From Pseudomonadales bacterium (GTDB taxonomy: Bacteria > Pseudomonadota > Gammaproteobacteria > Pseudomonadales > UBA7239), in contig JANQLY010000014.1 of the NCBI GenBank assembly GCA_028280345.1, positions 62,001 through 126,000 of the forward strand: a stretch of DNA of 64,000 nucleotides. The letters run 5' to 3'. The notes beneath the pieces were generated by a model. The model ran no database searches. It saw nothing but the letters and a program-made list of their open reading frames with translations, and was not told where the DNA came from. Made by a program: the position numbers and the translations under genes. Position 1 is the first letter of the stretch, and every line of letters starts with the position of its first letter. Of this stretch, positions 46,521-55,586 are shown in pieces.

Positions 46521-48326
46521 ATGTCATTCGAGCTTAACAAACAGCTCGCCGCAAAACGCGAGCCGCTTCCTACCTCTGCCTCTGTCGATGCCGTCACAGC
46601 GAGCATTATTCGCGGCGCCTTCGAGACTATTTGTTTTGAAGCAGCAGTGCATCTCGGTCGCGCTGCCTCCTCGGCGATTATCAACCAGTCAAATGAGCGC
46701 AATGCGAGCATTATTGACGCCCATGGGCGCCTCGCCGGTGTCTCCGTTGGAATTCCACAGCTATTGTTCTTCTCTCCAATGCCGGTGCGCTACGGCTTAA
46801 TGAACCAGCAAGAAGACGATTGGGGCCCAGGAGATGTTTTCGTCGGCAACGACCCTGATTTCGGCGGTGGCCACCTGCCTGATTACTGTATTTACGCTCC
46901 GGTGTTTGACGAAAAAGGTGAACTGGTATGCCTGCCGACCCTGCAATCACACCAGGGGGATACCGGTGGCAAGGACCCTGGCGGCTTTTCTGTAGATGCG
47001 ATGGATATTTTTGCTGAAGGTTTGGCCATTCCGTGTATGAAACTTGTGCACCGCGGCAAAAAGCGCCGTGACGCGATCGAATTGCTCGTGCGCAATAACC
47101 GCTTCCCGTCGTTTGCTGGCGATCTCGCAGCGATGATTGGCGCCATTCAGGCCGCGGTAGTATCTCTCAACGAGCTGATTGCCAAATACGGCGCCGATGT
47201 GGTGCGCGCTGCAATCAATTTTAATATTGAGGATACTGAACGCCGCTTTCGCGAAGAAATCAGTCAATGGCCCAATGGCACATATTCTGCCGATGTCTAT
47301 ATCGACCATGACACTCAGGGTAACAAGGACGTACACGTCCATGTGGACTGCAATGTCAGCAATGACCAACTGACACTGGACTTTAACGGTACCGATGCGC
47401 GCCCGGAACTAGTGTGCTGTTGGAATACCTTTGGCAATACACGTTCCTATGCCCTGGCACAGTTATCCTCGATGATCGATCCATCGATTGTTAAAAACGA
47501 GGGCCTGTTTAACGCTGTGGAAATGATTGTACCGGAAGGCTCTATTCTGCAACCCCCGCCCAATAAACCCGCTGCCCTCGGCGCATTCCACCCGGCGGTA
47601 GAAGTCGGTGAAGCCATTTGTGTGGCACTGTCGGAAGTCGTGCCGGAGCGCGCCAACCCACAGGTCTACAAACTCGGTATGCCAAATTCGGTTATCGGTT
47701 TCGACGAGACCGGCCAGATGTGGATGGATCAGGGTGTGGATGTACGCGCCTCGGATAACTCCGCCACCCAGGGTGTCGACGGTTGGGGTTCGATGTGCTC
47801 CGGTCTCGGCAATCTGATGCTCGCCGAGGCGGAAGATGCTGAAAGCCGCTTTCCGGTAATCAATATTAGCCGTGAAATGACCACGGATACTGGCGGTGCG
47901 GGTCGCTGGCGCGGTCAGCCTGGCACACGTAATATCAAGCAGGTACTTGAGCCCTCAATGGCGGTCACCTGGATGGTATCTATGGAACACCCGCTGCGCG
48001 GTTTGTGCGGCGGTGACGATGCAGGGCCTTATTCGAATTATTTTGAATTGGGCTCAGAAAACGAATACAAAATTGAAAACTCGGCCCAGGCGCAGTTACC
48101 CGCCGGTGCTGTCATTGCTTACCAGTACGGCGGTGGCGCGGGCTTTGACTCCGCACTACAGCGCGACCCGGAAGCAGTTAAAGAAGACGTACTCGATGAA
48201 TATGTGAGTGTCGATGCGGCAAAAGAAAAATACGGCGTGGTATTAACCGGCAGCCTTGAAAACTACAACCTTGAAGTCGATACCGCAGCTACCGAAGCGC
48301 TGCGCAAAGAAATGACTGCGGCCTGA
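46521..48326 (+). CDS. Hydantoinase B/oxoprolinase family protein (HyuB-like)
   Basis: The protein has 601 residues. It starts after AAAAAGGAATCC, a good ribosome-binding site. Motifs of the HyuB family are VFVGNDPDFGGGHLPDYCIYAP, NLTFDFNGT-like LTLDFNGTDARPEL, AGRWRGQPGTRN and QYGGGAGFDS near the end. HyuB proteins pair with HyuA in N-methylhydantoinases, 5-oxoprolinases and the acetone/acetophenone carboxylases. Here it is encoded just before HyuA (gap 19 bp). The MaoC-like third gene and the location in a degradation region make an ATP-dependent hydrolase or carboxylase for a ketone or amide intermediate likely. The exact substrate is unknown. Confidence 0.93.
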   Translation: MSFELNKQLAAKREPLPTSASVDAVTASIIRGAFETICFEAAVHLGRAASSAIINQSNERNASIIDAHGRLAGVSVGIPQLLFFSPMPVRYGLMNQQEDDWGPGDVFVGNDPDFGGGHLPDYCIYAPVFDEKGELVCLPTLQSHQGDTGGKDPGGFSVDAMDIFAEGLAIPCMKLVHRGKKRRDAIELLVRNNRFPSFAGDLAAMIGAIQAAVVSLNELIAKYGADVVRAAINFNIEDTERRFREEISQWPNGTYSADVYIDHDTQGNKDVHVHVDCNVSNDQLTLDFNGTDARPELVCCWNTFGNTRSYALAQLSSMIDPSIVKNEGLFNAVEMIVPEGSILQPPPNKPAALGAFHPAVEVGEAICVALSEVVPERANPQVYKLGMPNSVIGFDETGQMWMDQGVDVRASDNSATQGVDGWGSMCSGLGNLMLAEAEDAESRFPVINISREMTTDTGGAGRWRGQPGTRNIKQVLEPSMAVTWMVSMEHPLRGLCGGDDAGPYSNYFELGSENEYKIENSAQAQLPAGAVIAYQYGGGAGFDSALQRDPEAVKEDVLDEYVSVDAAKEKYGVVLTGSLENYNLEVDTAATEALRKEMTAA

Positions 48327-48345
48327 TGTAAGGAAGGAGTAAAAC

Positions 48346-50418
48346 ATGAGTTACAGAGTTGGTATTGATATTGGCGGCACCTTTACAGATTTTGCCCTGC
48401 TCAAAGGCACCGAAGTTATTCTGCACAAGAATCTCAGCACCCCGGAAGACCGCTCCATCGGCGTAATGAACGGCCTCGAAAAGCTTGCCGAAATCGAGGG
48501 CATGCCACTAAGCGATTTTCTTGGTCAATGCGATGCGATTGTTCACGGCACAACCATTGCCGATAACACACTGATTGAAATGAATGGTGCAGTGACCGGT
48601 CTGATTACTACCGAAGGCTTTCGCGATGAAATCGAACTGCGTCGCGGCTTCAAGGAAGATATCTGGGACGTGCGTCTCGAAGCACCAAAGCAGATCACCC
48701 CGCGCCGTCGTCGCCTCACGGTACCTGAGCGCATACTGTTTGATGGCTCAATCCATAAACCACTTGATGAAGATGCGGTACGTGAATGCTGTCAGCGTCT
48801 GAAAAAGCAGAATGTCGAATCTGTTGCCATTTCCCTGATCTTCTCCTTTGTGAATGCCGAACATGAACAGCGTGTCGCGGAAATTGTTGCCGAGGAAATG
48901 CCTGGCGTACAGATATCCACTTCTCACGAAGTACTGCCGCGCTCTCCGGAATATGAAAGAACGTCTACGACAGTGGTAAACGCCTATGTCGCTCCGCGCG
49001 TAACTTCCTATCTTGAGAAACTGGTTAAACGCCTTGAAGACGGCGGTTATAAAAACCAGTTAATGGTGATGCAGGCAAGCGGCGGTGTCATGACCAGGGA
49101 ATACCTTGAAGGCTCTCCGATCCGTGTACTCGCTTCGGGCCCTGCCGGGGGTGTTATCGGCTCGGCCCATGTGGGTTCTGCCAAAGGCTCACCGAATCTG
49201 CTGTGTGTAGATATGGGCGGAACCTCCTACGATATGTCGGTAGTACTCGACGGCCATGCACCGGCAGAGCCAGGCTGGAACATGCATCACCGCTATGTGG
49301 TGGCCGTGCCAATGGTCAAGGTAGAAACCCTCGGTGCCGGCGGTGGTTCCATCTGCCACGCTAGCAACGGTACGTTGCAGGTGGGTCCGGAGTCTGCCGG
49401 TTCCGAACCAGGCCCAATCTGTTATGGCCGTGGCGGAAAGAAACCCACGGTAACCGATGCAATTCTGATGCTCGGCTTCCTCTCTGCTGACTCCGATTTT
49501 GCTGGCGGCAGCTTTTCACTGAGCAAGGATGGTGTTGAGGAAGCGTTCCAGGCGATAGCCGATGAAATGGGTTACAGCGTTGAAGAAGCGGCATTTGACT
49601 GCTGGCGTGTTGTTAACGCCAACATGACCCAGGCGGTACGCCGCACGACAGCGGGCAAAGGCATTGACCCGAAAGATATGGTGATGCTCGCCTACGGCGG
49701 TAACGGCCCGGTATTTGCTGCAATTCAGGCGCAGGAACTCGGCATCAACAAAGTACTCGTACCCAAGGCTTCGCCGACATTCTCTGCTCTCGGCACGCTC
49801 GTGGCCAACCCGAGCATCGACGAAGAGCGTTCCTACATCGCCCCTGTACAGGATTTCGATGCCGAAAAGCTCAAGTCACTGTGGCAAGAACTCGACGATC
49901 GCGCCAGTGAGTACTTTGCCGGCGCCAACTTTAACCGCGACGAGGTGGTTGCCACTTACCAGATGAACATGCGCTATCCGGGACAGAACTGGCCACTCAC
50001 CATTGATATTACAGAACAGACTGGTACACCGGACTACAGCTTTGTCGATAATAACCTGAGCCAGGCTGCCATCGATGGCTTTAACGCCCTGCACCAGGCT
50101 GAGTTTGGCCATATTCGCGAAGACGAATTACCCGAAGTTACCGGCGTGCGTCTTGCAACGACGGTAAAAACCACCTCACCGGATGTGGAAACGGGCTTTA
50201 GCGCCGGCACAACAGTAGCCACCGCAAGCAAAACCCGCCGCGCCAACCTCGGCGATGGCTTCAAGGATACGGCTATTTATCACGGACCGGCTCTCAAACC
50301 CGGCAGTGAAGTTCAAGGCCCGGGTATTATCGAAGAAACCTTTACCACCATCGTGGTCTATCCTGGCTGGAAGGCAGATGTCGATGATGCGGGTGATTAC
50401 ATACTCACCCGTCTTTAA
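48346..50418 (+). CDS. Hydantoinase A/oxoprolinase family ATPase (HyuA-like)
   Basis: The protein has 690 residues. The N-terminal VGIDIGGTFTDFALLKG is the ATP-binding beta hairpin of the actin-like fold. HGTTIADNTLIE, SGPAGGVIGSAHVG and LLCVDMGGTSYDMSVV follow, then GAGGGSICHAS and SEPGPICYGRGG, all family motifs of HyuA. It is encoded directly after HyuB and before the MaoC-like gene. It provides the ATP-dependent step of the complex. 5-Oxoprolinase-type enzymes usually fuse or pair both subunits; lack of a third small subunit argues against an acetone carboxylase of the three-subunit type. Confidence 0.95.
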   Translation: MSYRVGIDIGGTFTDFALLKGTEVILHKNLSTPEDRSIGVMNGLEKLAEIEGMPLSDFLGQCDAIVHGTTIADNTLIEMNGAVTGLITTEGFRDEIELRRGFKEDIWDVRLEAPKQITPRRRRLTVPERILFDGSIHKPLDEDAVRECCQRLKKQNVESVAISLIFSFVNAEHEQRVAEIVAEEMPGVQISTSHEVLPRSPEYERTSTTVVNAYVAPRVTSYLEKLVKRLEDGGYKNQLMVMQASGGVMTREYLEGSPIRVLASGPAGGVIGSAHVGSAKGSPNLLCVDMGGTSYDMSVVLDGHAPAEPGWNMHHRYVVAVPMVKVETLGAGGGSICHASNGTLQVGPESAGSEPGPICYGRGGKKPTVTDAILMLGFLSADSDFAGGSFSLSKDGVEEAFQAIADEMGYSVEEAAFDCWRVVNANMTQAVRRTTAGKGIDPKDMVMLAYGGNGPVFAAIQAQELGINKVLVPKASPTFSALGTLVANPSIDEERSYIAPVQDFDAEKLKSLWQELDDRASEYFAGANFNRDEVVATYQMNMRYPGQNWPLTIDITEQTGTPDYSFVDNNLSQAAIDGFNALHQAEFGHIREDELPEVTGVRLATTVKTTSPDVETGFSAGTTVATASKTRRANLGDGFKDTAIYHGPALKPGSEVQGPGIIEETFTTIVVYPGWKADVDDAGDYILTRL

Positions 50419-50478
50419 CCCGGAACCCGGCTGATAGAAACAAATTCATTTTAATATTGAAGTAAGTGGAGAACCTGA

Positions 50479-51684
50479 ATGGCAGATTTTGATGATGATA
50501 ACGTAGAGTTTGATACCAGTTATGTAGACCCCTGGATCGGTGTACCTCTTGGTGGCGGACAAATGAAAGACCCGATTCCACCGAACGATATTCGTCGCTG
50601 GTCCATGGGCATGCAAAATTCCAACCCGCTCTACTACGATGAGGAGTATGCCTCCGAGCCTGACACTCGCTTTGGCGAACTGGTTTGCCCGCAATCCTTC
50701 GCTGTTGTCACCGACGATTCCCACGGTGCAGCGCCTGCCATTCAAGGTGAAATTCCTGGCACCCATATGTTGTTCGGCGGAGACGAGTGGTGGTTTTACG
50801 GCCCGCGTATGCGCCCCGGCGATTTGATCCGCCGCGATCGTATGCTGTTTGACTACAAGGTCACCAACACCGGTTTTGCCGGTCCTACGATGTTTTCCCG
50901 CGGTGATACCAACTACGTGAATCAGAACGGCGATTTCATTTGTAAACAGCGTTCCACCTCAATTCGCTATCTCGCCGAGGAAGCGCGCAAACGTGCCAAG
51001 TTCGATGAAGAGGAAGACCCAAAGTGGACTGAAGATGAACTGATGGAAGTTGAACGTTTGAAATTTGAATACTTCCAACAGGTACAGGCTTTTGGCCATC
51101 AGCGCCGTCTTGATGTACAAAAAGGCGACAAGTTACCCGAACGTCTGATCGGCCCGCACACGATTGCAAGTTTCACCACCGAGTGGCGCGCCTACCCGTT
51201 TAATACCTGGCATACGTTCAAGCCGGACGGTCTGCCCACATCCTTGCTTGAAGCGGGCTGGCTACCGGAAATGTCACGAGACCTCGACAGAGCCGCAGTT
51301 GATCCCACCTACGCCGATGGCCTCTATCACGGCCCTTCACGAGGTCACGTGCAACAGCAATACGCACAGCTGATTGGTCTGCCTCGCGCTTACGGTTACG
51401 GTGCCTCCATGGGTGCCTGGGTGCTCGACTACGTCAGTAACTGGGCCGGCGAATGGTCAGACATCATGCATTCCAAGGTTAACTACACCACACCGGCCAT
51501 GACGGGCGACCTTACCAAACTGAATGGTGAAGTGGTTTCGGTCAAGGAAGATGTAATGACTGGCCAACCGATGTGTGTGGTTCAGGTTCGCATGTCCAAC
51601 CAGAACGACGACACCCTCGCCAAAGGCCATGTGGATGTACGTTTACCAACGGCCGATATGCCGAAGGCTGAACATCCGGAGTAA
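50479..51684 (+). CDS. MaoC/FAS1-like dehydratase domain protein
   Basis: The protein has 401 residues, starting after GTGGAGA. The middle part matches the N-terminal MaoC-like dehydratase domain: GGDEWWFYGPRMRPGDLIRR with the usual GPRM/PGD pattern, and MFSRGDTNYVNQNGDFIC. A second hotdog half follows (FTTEWRAYP..., GPSRGHVQQQYAQLIGLPRAYGYGASM...WVLDYVSNWAGE). MaoC proteins hydrate enoyl-CoA or dehydrate hydroxyacyl-CoA. It is the third gene of the HyuB-HyuA operon (60 bp gap), which suggests that the carboxylated or hydrolysed product is a CoA thioester. A strong terminator follows. Confidence 0.82.
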   Translation: MADFDDDNVEFDTSYVDPWIGVPLGGGQMKDPIPPNDIRRWSMGMQNSNPLYYDEEYASEPDTRFGELVCPQSFAVVTDDSHGAAPAIQGEIPGTHMLFGGDEWWFYGPRMRPGDLIRRDRMLFDYKVTNTGFAGPTMFSRGDTNYVNQNGDFICKQRSTSIRYLAEEARKRAKFDEEEDPKWTEDELMEVERLKFEYFQQVQAFGHQRRLDVQKGDKLPERLIGPHTIASFTTEWRAYPFNTWHTFKPDGLPTSLLEAGWLPEMSRDLDRAAVDPTYADGLYHGPSRGHVQQQYAQLIGLPRAYGYGASMGAWVLDYVSNWAGEWSDIMHSKVNYTTPAMTGDLTKLNGEVVSVKEDVMTGQPMCVVQVRMSNQNDDTLAKGHVDVRLPTADMPKAEHPE

Positions 51685-51708
51685 CAGAATCCGCTTTAAC
51701 TCTGCTGT

Positions 51709-51739
51709 AAAGCCCCGTCACATCTGACGGGGCTTTTTT
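51709..51739 (+). terminator. Intrinsic terminator after the HyuBA-MaoC operon
   Basis: AAGCCCCGTCA-CATC-TGACGGGGCTT has a perfect 11-bp stem, with a short T-run. It ends the operon 25 bp after the stop codon. Confidence 0.95.
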
Positions 51740-51847
51740 ATTTTCCGATACCTTATTTCTCGGCTTAGCAACAGCAACGACCGCTAGCGCCATCGGATTG
51801 CGAAAGTATGTTATAAAGACGCAATCAACTATAACAATGAGCCTTGC

Positions 51848-53353
51848 ATGCTAACCAATGCCCTGACTGACAAGATTGACGATGTAATACACACCGATGT
51901 CTGCATTGTTGGCGCTGGCCCCGCAGGTACAACCATTGCAAGAGCACTCGACAACAGCGGCATCAACGTTACTGTTATCGAATCCGGCGGTTTTAAATAT
52001 TCCAATACCCTTAAAGACAACTTTTCACTCGCCGGACTTACAACCGATTTATGGATTGGCCGCGAGTATTTCACCACCCATACTGCGAGACAGATCGGTG
52101 GCAATGCGGTGTCCTGGCAAGGCTGGTGCCGGGAACTCGATGCAGAAGATTTTATTGAACGCGACTATATTCCGTTGTCAGGCTGGCCTGTAACAAAGCA
52201 GGAACTGGACCCCTGGTATGAACAATCACTCAACATTCTCAAGCTCGACAAACCAACAGCCGACACAGCAATTGATAAAACCGACCTCGTCAGCAGCCAG
52301 TTTCAAATCAGCAAACAACGTTTTACTGGCACCTGGAAGACAAAACTCAAAACCTCAAAAAATATTCAGCTTATTTACAATGCCACCGTCAGCCACTTGC
52401 AACCCCTCAGTACCAAAAGCGACGACAAGAAAGCTCCCGCACGTATTCAGGCCTTGCACATAGTCACTGAAAACGGCAAACAGTTTACCGTCCAGGCAGG
52501 TCATGTAATTCTCGCCGCAGGAGGCCTCGGCAACCCACATTTGCTATTAGATAGCGCCAAACGCGCGCCTGCCTTTACGCCGTTGCAAAATGACTGGATC
52601 GGCCAGTGTTTTATGGAGCACCCCCACTATACCCCTGCTGCGTTGGTATGGATTAATAAAAAAGCACCAGTGGATATCGCCAATGACATCACCACATCCG
52701 TGCCAATTTACTATTTAAGCCGCACGTTGCGAGAAAAACATCAACTGATGCAAAGCTCATTCAATATTGATCCGCTTGATGTTGCCGCACAGATGCCCGA
52801 AGAGTGGCGAGAACATTTTCTTACTACGCATTTCGATGAAAAAACCGCTGACGAGCTGCGCAAGATTATTGCCAACCTGCACAACGAACAGGGTAGCTGG
52901 CATGGTATTTATATTCGTTCCGAACAGGCACCGAACCGCGCCAATGTGTATACGCTGGCGAAAAAGAAAAATGCGTTCAAGGTTTCCAAAGGTCGCATGC
53001 AGTGGAATTATCACGCGCAGGACCTCGACAATATGGAGCGCAGCACACGACTGTTTTTGCAGGAACTCGCCAAGCTCTCACCACTACTGCAAGTCAAGTT
53101 TTTACTACACGATCGTGAGCGCTATTCAAAACATGTGATTGGCGGCGGACATTTTATGGGCACGACTCGAATGTCAAACAACACAGATACCGGCTGCGTC
53201 GATGCGCAGGGACAATTCCACGGTATTGAGAATTTGCATATTGCAGGTTCCTCGGTGTTTCCCACCGGTGGGTTTGCCAATCCCACCCAGACAATTATCG
53301 CGTTGTCACTGCGTCTCGCATCGCGCTTAAAGGAGCAACTCAAAACAAAATGA
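51848..53353 (+). CDS. GMC family oxidoreductase without its own signal peptide
   Basis: The protein has 501 residues. The N-terminal FAD motif VCIVGAGPAGTTIARAL is near residue 18, RQIGGNAVSWQGWCREL is the substrate loop, and HVILAAGGLGNPHLLL the second flavin motif. The C-terminal GMC domain has GGGHFMGTTRMS (catalytic His) and GGFANPTQTIIALSLRLA (the Asn-Pro pair). It is nearer to gluconate/fructose/sorbitol dehydrogenase large subunits than to alcohol oxidases. It lacks a signal, but the next gene overlaps its stop by four bases and encodes a small protein with a Tat-type leader, so the pair is probably exported together. The substrate is an alcohol or sugar-like compound, not known. Confidence 0.93.
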   Translation: MLTNALTDKIDDVIHTDVCIVGAGPAGTTIARALDNSGINVTVIESGGFKYSNTLKDNFSLAGLTTDLWIGREYFTTHTARQIGGNAVSWQGWCRELDAEDFIERDYIPLSGWPVTKQELDPWYEQSLNILKLDKPTADTAIDKTDLVSSQFQISKQRFTGTWKTKLKTSKNIQLIYNATVSHLQPLSTKSDDKKAPARIQALHIVTENGKQFTVQAGHVILAAGGLGNPHLLLDSAKRAPAFTPLQNDWIGQCFMEHPHYTPAALVWINKKAPVDIANDITTSVPIYYLSRTLREKHQLMQSSFNIDPLDVAAQMPEEWREHFLTTHFDEKTADELRKIIANLHNEQGSWHGIYIRSEQAPNRANVYTLAKKKNAFKVSKGRMQWNYHAQDLDNMERSTRLFLQELAKLSPLLQVKFLLHDRERYSKHVIGGGHFMGTTRMSNNTDTGCVDAQGQFHGIENLHIAGSSVFPTGGFANPTQTIIALSLRLASRLKEQLKTK

Positions 53354-53694
53354 TCTCTCGCCGCAACCTGTTACTGCTCAGTTCCGCGCTGGCCCTACCC
53401 GGCAGTCCGCTGGCCCAGGCCATGCGTCACACAGCCACGCAAACGCCACCACTGGCTGCCGGCGGCAGCAGCCTCGGGCAGACAATTCTCGACCAACAAA
53501 TTCTCAACACGGCAGATCTTGCACACTGGCTCAGCCAGATCAGGCAATACCAACCCGAGCGTTTCAACCACTGGCTCAGCCACCGGATTACCCAGGATCG
53601 GGAAGCCGGCAAAACCCGCTGGGTGGAGGAATGGCTGCTCTCGGAGACTGAAATTCGTCTGCACGCGACACTCCATATCATGAGCCACAGCTAA
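53350..53694 (+). CDS. Small Tat-signal subunit of the GMC oxidoreductase
   Basis: The protein has 114 residues. It starts at ATG inside the TGA stop context of the GMC gene (ATGA), so it is translationally coupled. The leader SRRNLLLLSSALALPGSPLAQA is of the twin-arginine type (RR, then hydrophobic, then cleavage at AQA). The mature part is about 90 residues, helical and without Cys. It corresponds in place and design to the small subunits of FAD-dependent gluconate/sorbitol dehydrogenases, which carry the large subunit across the membrane. No cytochrome c subunit is encoded, so the electron acceptor is open. Confidence 0.8.
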   Translation: MISRRNLLLLSSALALPGSPLAQAMRHTATQTPPLAAGGSSLGQTILDQQILNTADLAHWLSQIRQYQPERFNHWLSHRITQDREAGKTRWVEEWLLSETEIRLHATLHIMSHS

Positions 53695-53744
53695 AGCTAT
53701 ACCCAAGCCCAAGGCTGTGTTCTATAATCCGGGTCTGACTTTAA

Positions 53745-53762
53745 ACCAGACAGCTGTCTGGT
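53745..53762. promoter_or_regulatory. Shared dyad, site 5, perfect palindrome
   Basis: ACCAGACAGCTGTCTGGT is a perfect 18-bp palindrome, flanked by TTTAA and AAAAA, 37 bp upstream of the acyl-CoA ligase start. It is the best copy of the dyad found upstream of four other catabolic units. Confidence 0.7.
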
Positions 53763-53798
53763 AAAAATCAAACACTTTTAACCGTAAAGGATAAACCG

Positions 53799-55499
53799 AT
53801 GGCTGATAATTTCGACCTCGCACTGCAACCCGATGGTACCCGTTTAACCTGGGCCCACCTGCTCAGCGATGTCACCGACAAATTCGGTGACAATACCTGC
53901 ATTCGTTTTGAAGGCCGCGATATTTCCTATCGACAGTTGCAAGCCGATAGTCTGCGTATTGCCAAAGCGCTTGCCAGTATCGGAGTGGTTAAAGGCATGC
54001 GTGTCGCGGTACATATGGCTAACCGACCAGAGTTTGCTGCTATCTCGTTTGCTGTAGCACAGCTCGGTGCAGTGCTTGTGCCGATCAATACTTTTGCGAC
54101 ACAGAGCGAACGGGAATACATTTTGCGTCACGGCGATGCCGCAGTTTTATTCATGCAGTCGAATCTTCTTAAATATAACTTTTACAACGAACTATTTGAG
54201 TTTTTACCAGAGGCCGCCAATGCTGAACCTGGCAATCTGTTGTGTAGCAAAACACCTTTTTTACGCCGTATTATTTGCCTTGATACTGCAGATAACGGCA
54301 GCCTCAATAAAGGTGCGGTACAGGACTGGAATGATTTTCTTGCCGCCGGTGAAAATTTCCCCGCGAATATTATCGAAGAGATGACCAGCGAGGTGATGCC
54401 CAACGACGAAGGCATTATGATTTATACCTCTGGCACCACGTCGAAACCCAAAGGTGTATTACATATGCAGCGCTCTGCGGTGATTCAAAGCTATCGCACC
54501 GGCGACTATATGCGCATTGGACCAGAAGACCGCGTTTATACTGCGTACCCGTTCTTCTGGTCAGCAGGTGTCTCCATGGCACTCGGTGGTTGTCTGTGCA
54601 CCGGTGCAGTACTGGTGCTCGAAGAAACCTTTGATCCGGGCCAGGCGCTGCAAACCATTGTCAACGAACGCTGCAATGTAACTCAGTGCTGGCCCCACCA
54701 GTCGAAGGCGATGATCGAACACCCGAGCGCCGCTGAACTCGATCTGTCCCATGTCAACAAGGAAGTGTGCCCGATGCGTACACCGGAGAATCCTACAGAC
54801 GACACCTGGGATATGTCCGGCTCTTTTGGCATGACAGAAACCTTTACCTTTGCCTCAAATCTACCAGCTGACTCCAGTTGGGAAAAGCGCGAGCAAACCG
54901 CCGGACAACCTCTCGCCGGCATGAAGGTAAAAGTGGTCGATCCGGATACCGGTGAAGCCCTGCCCCAGGGTGAAAAAGGTGAGCTTTGTGTCAAAGGTCC
55001 AACCCTGATGCGTGGCTACTACAAGGTCGATCCGGAAAACTTCTTCGATGACGACGGTTACTACCACTCTGCCGATGGTGGCCATATCGATGACGAAGGT
55101 TATGTGCACTGGACAGGCCGCATGTCAAACATGATTAAAACCGGTGGTGCCAATGTTTCACCACTGGAGATCGAACAAACTCTGGCAGACTACCCCGGCA
55201 TGCGTGTCGGCTTTCCGTTTGGCGCGCCCCACCCCTCCCTCGGAGAAGTGATTGTACTATGCGCTGTAGCCATGGAAGGACATACACTCAATGAGGCGGA
55301 TATTCAGGCTTTTCTTAAGGATAAACTCGCCACCTACAAGCGCCCGAAGCTGGTGCTACTGTTTGCAGAAAGCGATCTGAGCTTTACCGGCAATCAGAAA
55401 ATCCAGGTGGATAAACTCGCTAGCAAAGCGCTTGAGCGCATGAAACAGGATGCGATTGAAATTGATGGCACCAACTATGCGGAATTTCTTGATACATAG
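53799..55499 (+). CDS. Acyl-CoA synthetase (AMP-binding)
   Basis: The protein has 566 residues. Motifs: GIMIYTSGTTSKPKGVLHM (P-loop), SGSFGMTETFTFAS (A5), GYYHSADGGHIDDEGYVHW (hinge) and GANVSPLEIEQTLADYPGM, then FTGNQKIQVDKLASK with the catalytic Lys. It starts the longest catabolic operon of the window. AAAGGATAAACCG upstream is a good ribosome-binding site. A tight CoA-ligase, CoA-transferase and SDR set suggests activation and handover of an acid intermediate to a second CoA carrier. Confidence 0.94.
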   Translation: MADNFDLALQPDGTRLTWAHLLSDVTDKFGDNTCIRFEGRDISYRQLQADSLRIAKALASIGVVKGMRVAVHMANRPEFAAISFAVAQLGAVLVPINTFATQSEREYILRHGDAAVLFMQSNLLKYNFYNELFEFLPEAANAEPGNLLCSKTPFLRRIICLDTADNGSLNKGAVQDWNDFLAAGENFPANIIEEMTSEVMPNDEGIMIYTSGTTSKPKGVLHMQRSAVIQSYRTGDYMRIGPEDRVYTAYPFFWSAGVSMALGGCLCTGAVLVLEETFDPGQALQTIVNERCNVTQCWPHQSKAMIEHPSAAELDLSHVNKEVCPMRTPENPTDDTWDMSGSFGMTETFTFASNLPADSSWEKREQTAGQPLAGMKVKVVDPDTGEALPQGEKGELCVKGPTLMRGYYKVDPENFFDDDGYYHSADGGHIDDEGYVHWTGRMSNMIKTGGANVSPLEIEQTLADYPGMRVGFPFGAPHPSLGEVIVLCAVAMEGHTLNEADIQAFLKDKLATYKRPKLVLLFAESDLSFTGNQKIQVDKLASKALERMKQDAIEIDGTNYAEFLDT

Positions 55500-55514
55500 G
55501 AAAACAGGAAATTA

Positions 55515-55586
55515 ATGAACTTTCTCTTTTTCACCCTCTCAAAAGCAGGAATGTTTTTTCCACCATTTAAGGGAGTTGCGAAATGA
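55515..55586 (+). CDS. Possible 23-residue leader peptide coupled to the next gene
   Basis: An ATG at 55515, preceded by AGGAAATTA, opens a frame of 24 codons, product MNFLFFTLSKAGMFFPPF..., whose TGA overlaps the ATG of the gene at 55583 (ATGA). It is short, hydrophobic and located in the 83-bp gap between two operon genes. It may be a coupling or regulatory leader, or simply random. No similar peptide was recognised. Confidence 0.35.
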   Translation: MNFLFFTLSKAGMFFPPFKGVAK

